Of a DNA stretch of 64,000 bases, positions 34,307 through 44,335 are shown one piece after another. The stretch is from contig OU452198.1 of assembly GCA_911728435.2 (NCBI GenBank), forward strand, positions 8,032,001-8,096,000. The letters run 5' to 3'. How positions within the stretch are numbered: position 1 is the stretch's first letter; each line of letters starts with the position of its first letter. The DNA comes from Apoderus coryli. Lineage: Eukaryota > Arthropoda > Insecta > Coleoptera > Attelabidae. Both the position numbers and the translations under genes were made by a program. The notes beneath the pieces were generated by a model. The model did no database searches and was not told where the DNA came from. It saw only the letters and a program-made list of their open reading frames with translations.

Positions 34307-35036
34307 ACTAAGAAAATTGGAAAAAAAACTAGCCAGAAATAATGAGATGATAAAGATGCGTCGAATTAATTTTAATAAATATTTTATTGTCAGAGTACGC
34401 ACGCCTCTGTGCATTCGTCCAATATTCGTTATATTTTCAGCATGATTAATGAATAAGATGACGTGAGCAGGACATCGGTAAGATATATTTTGGTAGTAGA
34501 AGGTATTAGAGACAAACAAATAAGGGGAACATTAGTTAAAGGGATAATAAATGATTTGAAAGCAACATATACGTGTCTAATATAAATTTGAAAAGATTTC
34601 CTGGTGTGATGATTTTTATAAAACTAAAGCAACGTTTTTTATTATGGATAATAAAGATTTACGTATCGCAATTATAAAATAAACTGTTGACCTCGAAGCA
34701 CGAATATTTACGTGTAAGCTATATTTCCAAATTATGAGGAACCGATATTTAGGTCTCTGCATTATGCGAACAGTAATATTTTTACAATGGGTATACTGAG
34801 CCTTATCTTTTGTTGACAGTTGTGGCATTTCTCATTTTATTCGGTAATGATTTTAGTATTTATTTAGCTTGAGCTTTTACCACTCACATCAATTGAACTG
34901 ATAGGTACTGTCTTTATAACTGGATTTATTTTAAAACTCTTCATAGAATTCTATTTAAACTTTCCCTTTATTGCTTTGAATCAAAATTTGGTTTGTTATA
35001 TTATTTTTTTCTACTAATAGAGGCTGAGAAATTGAG
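34307..35036. other. Spacer
   Basis: Contains 34677-34735, a short match to 11463-11565. No coding feature assigned. Confidence 0.35.
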
Positions 35037-35289
35037 ATCGAATCGAATTATTCTTTATTTGTCACAAAAAAAAACAACAAATTACAATAATAAACTTTAC
35101 AAAAGTTGACAAATAAATAAATAAACATGGTGCATACATAAATTTCCTCATTCATATTCCAGTTCACATCTTGAAGCCACCACAGAAGTACATGTACGTG
35201 GTATTCTCTTCCAGATGCAAACAAAATGATCCTCGATTTATCATTACAGAAGCAAACATCTGTGATATTTGTACTAATAAAGAGAACAA
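35037..35289 (-). repeat. Probable 3' end of the next RT relic
   Basis: GAATCGAATTATTCTTTATTT has the look of the reversed 3' terminus of a non-LTR element. The thumb-coding part expected between the tail and 35290 is absent, so the element has a 3'-proximal deletion. Confidence 0.45.
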
Positions 35290-36080
35290 TTATAAATTAA
35301 ACTCTAACGATGCACAATTCGTTTTCTCGACATCAATTGTAAGCTGTTTTTTATCTAGCCACGATTTAATCAATTCAAGGTCTTTTTCTGCTGCCGTTTG
35401 GACAGATTGCCAAGATGGACCTCGGTAAAAGATTACAGTGTCATCTGAAAATGAAACGATTTCACCAGACACATCGAGATTGTATAAATCGTTTATATAT
35501 ATCAGAAACAGAATCAGTCCCAGAACAGTCCCCTGCGGAACTCCGCACTCTGAGCCCACTATAACTGCCCTCAATACAAAGGAATTGCTATCTTCCCGTC
35601 AATTAACTCTGAATGAGGCTCATGCTGATTCCACGAAATCCAAGATCCTACATACAGTCCATCAACAGTTTGTGGTTCACCGCGTCAAAGGCCTTCGCCA
35701 AATCCAAAAATATAGACAGCGCACGTTCACGCTCATCAAGTGATTTATATATTTTACCCGTAAGCACCCTAGTAGATATGCCTTGTATAAAACCATACTT
35801 ATGTTTCGAAAATAAGTTATTTTTTTTTAAGTAGCTAACTTTTTTATTTTTTAGGACTTTTTCAACAATTTTAGCAATGTTAGAGATAAGAGAAATTGGC
35901 CTATAATTTACTACATCATTTTTATCTTCTTTGTAAACTGCAATGGTTGCACCCTTAAGAATCGAAGGGAAAACTCCAGTATTAAACATACAGTTTATGA
36001 GGTATGTTAGAGATTTCAGAATGCAATCAGCCATCATTTTTAGGGTTTCAGATTTTATTTTGAACATCCGCGTCAAAGTA
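35290..36080 (-). pseudogene. Reverse transcriptase relic with FSDD active site
   Basis: Minus-strand non-LTR RT in two frames. 35648-36076: FNTGVFPSILKGATIAVYKE, NYRPISLISNIAKIVEK, YGFIQGIST and motif A FLDLAKAFDAVNHKLL. After a frameshift near 35645, 35290-35574 gives ECGVPQGTVLGLILFLIYIN, then the catalytic motif as FSDD at residues 42-45 (FADD or YADD elsewhere) and KSWLDKKQLTIDVEKT. The DLAKAFD wording relates it to the relic at 843-2374. The thumb is missing. The Ala-to-Ser change before the two aspartates does not by itself remove a metal ligand. Confidence 0.88.
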
Positions 36081-36582
36081 AATGTACCCTTTAGGCATAG
36101 AATAATTACTACAGATAAGAAGGGTCAGTAGACGCTAAAAACGGCATCGACTCGTCGCAATCCCAGCCACATTTCTGGTATATATACTATATCTATATAT
36201 ACTATAAGATACTATACCATAAGTATAGTAGCGGCGAATTGCTTTGAAGACAGAGAGATAAAACATTCCGACACGAACTGAAGTAACTGTGTATTAAACT
36301 GTGCTTTAGGTGTGCAGTTTTGTTTGCAAAAACATTCGTCACGTCATATACTAATATTTTATCATTTTTTTATACATTTCGCACAATTGTTGGGATATAT
36401 CAAAATGTTTCAAACTGTCCACGCTATACATAACCGTAAACTTAATAAACATGAGGTCAGGTAATAATCTAAGCAGACCGGCTACAATTTTACAAATCGG
36501 ACGACAGTCTCATCGGTTTCACCGCTTACTGTCTGAACTAATAATACTAATATTAATTTCATTAATAATATAAAAAAGTTCC
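36081..36582. other. Spacer with TA-rich simple sequence
   Basis: A TATATACTATA-type simple repeat lies at about 36177-36230. No coding region recognised. Confidence 0.4.
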
Positions 36583-36655
36583 ATGGTCCAGTTTTGAACT
36601 TGCAACCTTACGATTACGAAGAGTAAACTTTAACACAGGTATGCTATGATTGGAT
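36583..36655 (-). tRNA. tRNA-like relic (possible SINE head)
   Basis: Minus strand: an anticodon-arm-like TTAC..TTCG..GTAA followed by GGTTGCAAGTTCAAAAC, which resembles a pol III B box and T arm. The acceptor stem does not pair, so this is not a functional tRNA. If real it is a pseudogene or the head of a tRNA-derived SINE. Confidence 0.2.
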
Positions 36656-38524
36656 TTATAAAATTGTCGTTAAATGCAGACGCCGAGAACCTAGATGCTG
36701 ACGGCGGAAAAACAGACATATTCGAATGCCAATTGTGTCAATTTAAATACAATTATGCCAGATTATGTGTATTAAAATAAACATAAGTAGAAATTAGGAG
36801 TTTTTATTTATATATTTTTTAACATTTGTTAAATTATTGTGGCAGTTGAATAAGTTAAATTTTGTTAGAAAATCAAGTATATATAATCATATTCGATGTG
36901 TAAATATATTGTGTAGTGTGTGGATTTGTTGAGGAAAATGTGCTGGAATATGTTCGTGGTGAAATTCTCAAAAAAGTCTGGCAGGAGAGCATATGTTGCA
37001 CCTCGCAAGTTAGTATGTTGCTTAGGCGAGTAGATTTCCATAAGAAAAGCACACACATCTTTTTTCTTTCGTAATGACATTACTTTCATGTAAAAATTGA
37101 CGATTTGGGAACTATTTTAAAAATTATTCCCTTCAAAGGAGCTTCACCGAAAGTATCCCACGATAATATTCGAGTCACTTTTACACTTGTTTGGTTTTGG
37201 AGGAGGCCTGGAACTTTTGGTTGATCTATCACGTTATATTATAGTTAATTAAAACTAAATGACTGAGAATGAGTACTAATTTCTTATGTCCAAATCATGT
37301 TTGGACAAAGAAATTAGCTTCATAAAGATGAATTCTTTGTATTCCCACCAAGTTTGGTTGTATAACCCATAGGTTGGAATATGATGAAATATTGGATATA
37401 AACACAAGCTCACATTCGTATCAATGATTCGCTGATATGTTGCTTAAACTTATATGCTATCATATAAGTAGCTATTTTGATTCCAACAACACGACGACGC
37501 GACGTCGCGAAGACGGATAGCTAAAAGCTCAAGTTTTCAAAACTTCTGACCGGTCCAAAACATGAAAACACACAATCCAGCTAAATCTTTCTTGGATGAT
37601 TTTCTTTTATACTTGGGCATTGTTTCTTTGGTAGAAAGAGATATTCCTGTGAATTTGTTAAACGCCTGAAAAAGCTGCTAAACGTATTGACATCACAGAA
37701 TTTTGACTTGTCTTTTGTAGCTAAAATTGTATTGATTATTACATTGAGTGAAGCTTTGAATTTGCTGTTAACCTTAGAAGGATGTCAATGAAATGAAAAC
37801 AGTTTGATGTTTATTATTTTTGAAACTGAAGATCTATAATGCTAGGTACAAAGAAATATTTTAACCGTTATAGATTCTACCCTAACACCACCTGCATAAT
37901 CAAAAAGTGGTGTCGACCGTTGGTCACTCATTCAGTAAACCGATATTTCATCGAATCCAGTTTGTCCGATGTCATTCAATTTATTTCTTTTTTTATTGTT
38001 AATATATGATTATTTCTTTCATCGATAATCCCTCCTGACCCATACTTACTAGAAAGGGTTGAAAACCTCACCCTTGTAGTTTTTATTTGTACACAAACCG
38101 TTGTGGATGCAACAAGGGTACGACAAGACATAAAAACCGCTGTTTTTATAACGTTACTGTCGTTCTTAAGTATATAGTAAGGTAAAATAGGTGTTTCTAA
38201 ACGGCTTCCTTTAATTCCTATTCATTTCTTGTACAGGGTGTCCATATCTCGGTTGTTATTAAAGATAGAATCTTGTGGCTTTCGCGAACTTTTCTTACTT
38301 TTCGCTTTCATTGGTTTTATGCTTCGCTCGTTTTTTGAAATGATGAAAATCGCTGTCCACGCATTTTTTTTTGTTTCGCGTTTGGAAAGAAAATGAAGAT
38401 GGAACTCTAAATATCAGAGACATGCTTGGCATCTTATGATTTGAGCAATCATGTCACTTAGTTTGTGGAGCACAAGTGTTTTATTTGTAGTTTTAATCAA
38501 CACAAGGAAAACAAAAATTCAGTC
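36656..38524. other. Spacer
   Basis: Nearly 1.9 kb without a recognised feature apart from one ACAGGGTGTCCATATC terminus at about 38235. The open stretches on the minus strand at 36865-37089 show no motif. Confidence 0.35.
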
Positions 38525-38942
38525 TTAAGGTGACATCCATACAGTAGTAGATTGTGTTATTTGGCTCATACGAATAATATATTCATCTTTCATCACTTGT
38601 GACCCTGTTGCATATGGATTTTGCAGACCTTCGTCGAATTTGTTTAGCATCTCCTTACACCAATAATTGACATGAGCGGTTTTTTGAGCCTCGGTCAACT
38701 TATGTGGAATCTGAACCATATTTATTTCACTCACTACGCTATACCAAGAGATCATGGTGTTGGCGTGTAATCTACATCATGGTCTATCATTTTGTGCACA
38801 GCATCGATGTTTTTTGGAATTACAGCAGATTTTGTTTGGCATTTACGTGATTCATCGCTTAGTGATCCACGCACATGATGAAATTGTACAAAATAATTTT
38901 ACAATGTGTTCTCTGATGATGCTTTATAGTGGTTGTTCGTAA
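38525..38942 (-). pseudogene. Classical mariner transposase N-terminal fragment
   Basis: Minus-strand relic. From 38942: RGSLSDESRKCQTKSAV, then IDAVHKMIDHDVDYT (linker before the second helix-turn-helix), SLGI after a stop, and then the open stretch 38525-38755 with IPHKLTEAQKTAHVNYWCKE and MLNKFDEG, followed by a degenerate TGDE...WI region and STVW. The IPH.LTEAQK..RV.WC motif is diagnostic of classical mariner (DD34D) rather than the DD41D elements. The second and third aspartate regions are absent. Confidence 0.82.
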
Positions 38943-38960
38943 AAATACCGAGTGTCCCTC

Positions 38961-38993
38961 CGGGAAGGGTTTCGATCGATTATGGAGAAACTA
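38961..38993. repeat. 33-bp identical repeat, copy 2
   Basis: Identical to 24945-24977, starting CGGGAAGGGTTTCGATCGAT. It abuts the 5' side of the mariner fragment after a GAGTGTCCCTC. Confidence 0.75.
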
Positions 38994-39221
38994 CACTGTG
39001 GAACAATCTGACAAGTGTATTACTTAGGTCGAAGGGGCCAATTCGGTTAAAATGTTATCAATGATCTAGTACTTCCAGTTGTACTTGTAATTCTAAATAT
39101 AGTTAATATGTTTTACCTATGTCCGTCGTTTTCAAAATATTTGAAATCTTATGTCAAAAAACGTTTGCAGACGAAAAATTAATTACAATTCTCAACATTC
39201 ACTTATATATTATATGGAATA
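38994..39221. other. Spacer
   Basis: No feature recognised. Confidence 0.3.
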
Positions 39222-39485
39222 ATAATAACAATATTTATTCACCAATAGTCTTTTACAAAATAATGAAACATAATAAGCATTGGGCAATAATTATGTAAAT
39301 ATGCATTTTAAGAGAATTACCAGAATTTTCGCTACATACAAAAGTTTAATAAAAAAGGAAAAAATACATAACAATACACAATTAAATGTCTAATTCATTA
39401 GCAGTCTACGCACTGATGTTTTTAACGAAAAAAATGAGAAAACGAGAGAAAAAAAACAATTTCCTATTAATTAATAATTACACAT
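39222..39485 (-). repeat. (TAA)n tail and 3' untranslated part of a non-LTR element
   Basis: GGAATAATAATAACAATATT followed by TATTCACCAATAG matches the reversed 3' termini seen at 20033 and 42956. The stretch up to 39485 is its untranslated part. Confidence 0.55.
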
Positions 39486-39700
39486 TTACAAGATGGACAA
39501 ACTTTTGTCAATTAACCAATTTGTTAAGAGCTTTTTGAAAGATTTTAAATTCATTTTTGCTCTAAGTGCTCTGGGAAGTTGATTATACATTTTTATATTG
39601 ACATAATAATACGATCTTTGTCCGATAATTTTTTTTTGTTCGTAGTAAATCCAAATTCTTATTTTCTTTAAATCTAGTTCCATAATCCGAAGAGAATTCC
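39486..39700 (-). pseudogene. Reverse transcriptase C-terminus only
   Basis: SYYYVNIKMYNQLPRALRAK then NLKSFKKLLTNWLID is the final motif of non-LTR Pol proteins (Y..V..YN.LP......SFK..L). It is a very short 5'-truncated insertion with its tail at 39222. Confidence 0.7.
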
Positions 39701-39929
39701 GCTGAGCTTTACTAATTTAATTTGTTTGGATATCCTAGTAGTTATAGAGCTACTTTTGGCGACTTTGTATATTTTTTTAATACATTTTATATAGGGTATT
39801 ACAAAAAGAGGGTAAAAATCAAATTTTTAAATGTTTATATCTTTTTATTTTTTTGCATCAAAAATAAGGGCAAGCTTATAAAAGCTATTCCAAAAATGTA
39901 TAGTTTTTAAAATATTAAGAATTTTACTT
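39701..39929. other. Spacer between two RT fragments
   Basis: AT-rich, no recognised content. It may be the untranslated 3' part of the next RT fragment. Confidence 0.3.
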
Positions 39930-40425
39930 TTCTTTTCATTAATTTAACTTTAAATTCCTTCTCAGTTGGGCAGTTCCTTATATGTTCAGGAAGCAAATTA
40001 AAATATTGGTTTCCAAAGTAGGCTGGCGATTTTTTAAACAATTCAGATTTTGAGCGTGGTAAGTATAATCTGTCCCTTCCACGAGTTAGATAATCTTTCT
40101 AACAGTTACATAGGACCTTACCCAAGCATTAATTCGGCCGCGAATCCCAAGATTTTCTAGTTTGATGTCCAAAAACTTCTTGTCGACCACATCAAACGCG
40201 TTGGAGAAATCAAACAAGTTAGCTTCGACGTACAAACCTTCGTTGATTAGGTTCAATACTTTCTGAACAAACTCGCTGGTACATGTTTCTGTTGAAAAAA
40301 TATATATAAAATCACAAGAATCCAGAAAATCTGAGAATCTCTCTGACACAATTTTTTCGATCACCTTGGAAAGAGAGCTCCGTAAAGCTATGAGCCTGAA
40401 ACTCTCAACGGCTTACAAGAGTGAT
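39930..40425 (-). pseudogene. Reverse transcriptase with internal palm deletion
   Basis: From 40425: LIALRSSLSKVIEKIVSERF (fingers), a degenerate stretch, LFDFSNAFDVVDKKFLDIKL (motif A with aspartate at residue 52 of the open part) and IRGRINAWVRSYV. At about 40090 the reading jumps directly to LTRGRDRLYLPRSKSELFKK and YFNLLPEHIRNCPTEKEFK, which is the Pol C-terminus. The GVPQG block, the catalytic aspartate pair and the thumb have been deleted, so both ends survive without the active site. Confidence 0.8.
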
Positions 40426-41691
40426 AGGACTTAAATTTAAATTTGAATGTTGGCACTTTTTTCAATTTGATTTGAGAATCTCGGAAACTATGACAGATAT
40501 ATCGGAATTGCATAAACGGTGGGTGTTTGATATATCAAAGATCAAGATGCATAGCCGTTAGTTTGCCATGTCTACAAATAATAGTACTTATGAAAAATAC
40601 GACAGTAGAAAAAACTAAATATTCTGCACAATTTCTAAGATATGAAAAGGGATCCGAAAAATGACTAATTTTGAATTCGGCCCTGTATCTGTAAAACTAA
40701 TCCCGTTATTTAAAATGTAAGTAGGTCATCGTGAGTTTCACAAAAAGTAGGATATGTTCCCGTAAACTACACAAGCTTTTACCTTTCATCATTTCTGAAC
40801 ACCTCGTACATACAATGTTTTCAAAAATTGTTGACTCTCAACTCTCAACAGATATTTTCATAAACAGTAAAATAAAACAAATGACAATTAAAAAGCAGCA
40901 GAATAAAATAGGCTCTCGGAATTTTATCTTATAAAAATAAAAATAAAAAAACAAAAATTCTTTCTGTATGGAATTTCGATATTAATGTCGAAGGTGACTC
41001 TTTACCGGTCGCCCGATGGGTCATAAATAAATAAATCCGATCCCCCAAAAAACCATAAAGAAAACATCGACCAATATTTCACCTGACATCATATGAGTTT
41101 GAAACTACACACGCGGAGCTAGAACGGTCGCTACAGTCTCTCTTTACTGTGAAGTCAAGAAACATATAAGTGATAATCGTACAATGTTTAGTGATTTAAT
41201 CTGCAAGACAATTTCAATTCGCCCTCCATTTTAAGGTGAATAACAGAGTACTTTTAATGAATATTTTTATAATATGAAATTTTACGTCCAAGCTCATCGT
41301 GTGCATCCGAAAAATTAGTTGATCACATGCTGCTGCAACATTCCATTGTCACCCATATAGACTTCTCTGTGGCACACATTAATTTGTCGACCAGTTGTTT
41401 TTGTTATTATTAAAAAGAAAGAAAAAGATCCAGAGTGCTTACAAGCATACCTTACACACAAATACATTTCGCCTGATCGATTGTGTTTAGTATGCTCAGA
41501 TGGCACTTTCGATTTTTGAATTATTTATTATACCTTTTTGTCGGGGCTTTATCAAGATTTCATTTTAATTCTTTTCGTTTTATCATTTATATGTATGTAA
41601 AGATTTTTATTTAAAACTAGCACTGATAAATTATAATCCATGAGTAGAAACTTTGGCTTAGAGTATTAATAAGAGAATACTACCTATATTG
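40426..41691. other. Spacer with one dispersed repeat
   Basis: Contains 40667-40752, which matches 57040-57125. The remainder has no recognised feature. Confidence 0.35.
40667..40752 (+). repeat. Dispersed repeat, partner at 57040
   Basis: TTTTGAATTCGGCCCTGTAT, then a variable part and CATCGTGAGTTTCACAAAAA, in the same order and spacing as 57040-57125. It is probably part of a CAGGGTGT-ended TIR family. Confidence 0.6.
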
Positions 41692-41947
41692 TGCAACGAA
41701 CATGAAATGACAAATGACATATATTTCCTACGAGTATGATCGTTTGCACCATGAGCCGCAGGCGAGTGCTGCAAATCATACGAGTAGGAAATGGTCATTT
41801 CATGTGAGTTTCACACTATACTTTTTCTACGACTGTTTTAATGCTTTTAAATAAATTAAACATAATTTTTAGGAAAATATTTCGAAACTTACCCCTATTG
41901 GCGTAAGCCTAAATACGATAAGTTAGAAGTATTAAATTGACTAGGTG
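41692..41947 (-). repeat. Dispersed repeat with conserved hairpin, copy 2
   Basis: Inverted relative to 10530-10802. The same order of blocks is kept, including the TTTCCTACGAGTATGAT ... ATCATACGAGTAGGAAA hairpin, which is a perfect 17-base stem in this copy. The loop is GC-rich (GAGCCGCAGGCGAG). Confidence 0.7.
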
Positions 41948-42116
41948 GTGTTAAATTATATTCACTATCACTGTTTTTGTGTTTTGAAATTAGCGAAATA
42001 CTTAATTATAATTATTATTAATTTTAAATACCTAAACTGTCAATTTGGTGTATTTGTATTGTCGGCGTTGCTATGGTGCTTTTTCATGGCTGACGCTACG
42101 TTTGTCATTGCCAGTA

Positions 42117-42549
42117 AATTTACCCGTGCATAATAAATATTATAATATAATATAATATAATATAATATAATATAATATAATATAATATAATATAATATAA
42201 TATAATATAATATAATATAATATAATATAATATAATATAATATAATATAATATAATATAATATAATATAATATAATATAATATAATATAATATAATATAA
42301 TATAATATAATATAATATAATATAATATAATATAATATAATATAATATAATATAATATAATATAATATAATATAATATAATATAATATAATATAATATAA
42401 TATAATATAATATAATATAATATAATATAATATAATATAATATAATATAATATAATATAATATAATATAATATAATATAATATAATATAATATAATATAA
42501 TATAATGTAATATAATAAATATTATAAATATTTATTGTGCACGGGTAAA
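42117..42549. mobile_element. Inverted repeats enclosing a long TATAA pentanucleotide array
   Basis: The left end AATTTACCCGTGCATAATAA is matched by the right end, whose complement is ATTTACCCGTGCACAATAA, each followed by ATATTATAA. Between them about 75 copies of TATAA run from 42141 to about 42517 with one substitution near 42507. The arrangement suggests a miniature element whose centre expanded as a microsatellite. The apparent 140-codon minus-strand reading of YIILY repeats is only a translation of this array and is not a gene. Confidence 0.85.
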
Positions 42550-42649
42550 TGAAAAACAGCATTACAATGTACTATATTTTCAAATCATGATTGAACATAT
42601 TATAATAAAGGCATTTAGAGACAGTCGTAGAAAAACGTTTTACCGCTTC

Positions 42650-42925
42650 ACCAAACCGTATACAGGGTCGATCGTAACGATTCGAACACAAACGATGTAA
42701 AACTTGTAAATAAAATTCTCCATTGACAGCTTCATCTTCTGGAACAAATTCTTTGTGAACAATACCCTTGGTATCATAGAAAGTTATCAACATTGTCATG
42801 CTTCTTGACATCTAGATTTTTAGGTTTGACTCGTCTTTCGACTCTCATTTTCCAGATTGTCGCTTAGTTTCATGATCATATTTAAAGGACCATGTTGCTG
42901 TGTCTTTGCAATGATCTGAGCGATT
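42650..42925 (-). pseudogene. Classical mariner transposase middle fragment
   Basis: From 42925: ATWSFKYDHETKRQSGK, then after stops the reading moves to TLITFYDTKGIVHKEFVP-type text (LITFYDTKGIVHKEFVPEDE) and AVNGEFYLQVLHRL. The YD.ETK.QS, F.D..GI.H.EFVP and .VN..FY..VL..L motifs are those between the first and second aspartates of mariner. Both flanks are lost. It and the fragment at 38525 lie in the wrong order to be one copy, so they are separate insertions. Confidence 0.82.
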
Positions 42926-42955
42926 TTTTGATCATCATTTAACTGATATTTTCAG

Positions 42956-43182
42956 TTAATAATAATAATAACTTTATTGTCATTAAGAAAATTGTAGAAT
43001 CTTATAGACAAAGTCAATTCATAATACTTATATAAATAAAAACAAATTTCAATAATAGTATCCAACATCCTACAAAGAACCAATAAAAATAAAAATGACA
43101 AATATTAAAAAATACACATATATACATTATATTAAGAACAAAAAAAAAACATAAAACAAATAAAACATATGAGACAATAATT
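42956..43182 (-). repeat. (TAA)n tail and 3' untranslated part of a non-LTR element
   Basis: AGTTAATAATAATAATAA followed by CTTTATTGTCATTAAG is a reversed 3' terminus of the same style as at 20033 and 39222. Confidence 0.65.
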
Positions 43183-44335
43183 TTACCAGGTGTCTGTAAA
43201 ATAATCCTGAAGGGAATAGAAAGCCTTCTCTAAAAGAACTCGCTTGACTCCTCCTCTAAATTTTTTATAATTTTCCATCGCAGTCAATTGTGGTGGTAAA
43301 TGATTATACATTTTTCGACTCTCATAAATAAGTGATTTTTTCAACAAAGCAGATCTCGGTATAGGCGAGTGCACCCTTTGAACCAATCTCGTGGGATAAG
43401 TATGACCAGGAGGAGCTAAGCCTGTGATATTTCTTAAATTTTTGTGAATAAGGCAAACAGTCTCTAAGATAAAAAGCGATGGAAGTTATAAATAACTGTC
43501 TACAGCTAACACTAGCATCAACTCCAGACAAGTAAGGTACAGCCCGCTTTTGCAGTACGAAAAAGAGTCTGGCTACAGGTACCCCAGAAAGCTATGCCAT
43601 ATCGCAGATGAGCCTCCACTAAAGAAAAATATACATTTCTAGCAACCCTCAATCCCATCGCCATGACACAACCCTTAAAGCATAGCAGCCAGATGAAACC
43701 CTCTTACCCAATTGCTTAATATGTTCTTCAAATTTAAGCTTTAAGTCAATATGGACTCCCAAAAACTTGACACAATTTACCCTGCTTATGGGGTTACTTT
43801 CCAAAACTAAATCGCCAAATTCAAAATTGAAACATAAAATATTTGTCTTTGTAAAATTAAATGAAAGGTAATTAGAATCACACCAATCTTTTACCTTTGC
43901 CAAATCACCTTGTATGAACTTTTTCACCACATCAACATTTTTATCATGCCACAGAAGTGTCGTGTCGTCCGCAAACAGTGTAAACTGTCCCCTTAATTTA
44001 ATAGTAGTAATATCATTTATGTACAAAAGAAAGAGAAGGGGGCCTAAAACGGAACCCTGTGGCACTCCGCAGGCAACATTTATACTATCAGAAACACTAT
44101 TTCGATATCTAACCAGCTGCCTACGGTTGGTCAAATATGAGCGGAACCAGCTCAAAGGCTCCCCTTTAACACCATAAAATTCGAGCTTCCTAAGAAGAAT
44201 ACCGTGATCCACGCAATCAAATGCTTTGGAAAAGTCGCAAAATACTGCGGCAACAGCTCTACTGTTATTAAGCTGTGAATAAACATTTTCTAGAAAGGAG
44301 AATATAGTATAATATTGTGATCAATTTAATTCTTC
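43183..44335 (-). pseudogene. Non-LTR reverse transcriptase, 5' truncated, active site intact
   Basis: From 44335: FLENVYSQLNNSRAVAAVF, motif A CDFSKAFDCVDHG, then the open stretch 43649-44212 with SYLTNRRQLVRY, ACGVPQGSVLGPLLFLLYIN, catalytic FADD at residues 80-83 of that stretch, SNYLSFNFTKTN and CVKFLGVHIDLKLKFEEHI. In other frames it continues with VEAHLRYGIAFWGTC and ITSIAFYLRDCLPYSQKF, and ends with QRVHSPIPRSALLKKSLIYE and MYNHLPPQL in the last part (43183-43386). The RT signature residues are all present. At least two frameshifts (near 43640 and 43440) and loss of everything upstream of motif A inactivate it. Confidence 0.92.

Noticed and set aside
42140..42562. A 140-codon minus-strand open reading of YIILY repeats
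   Set aside because: It is only the translation of the TATAA pentanucleotide array, which lacks stops on that strand; no coding evidence.
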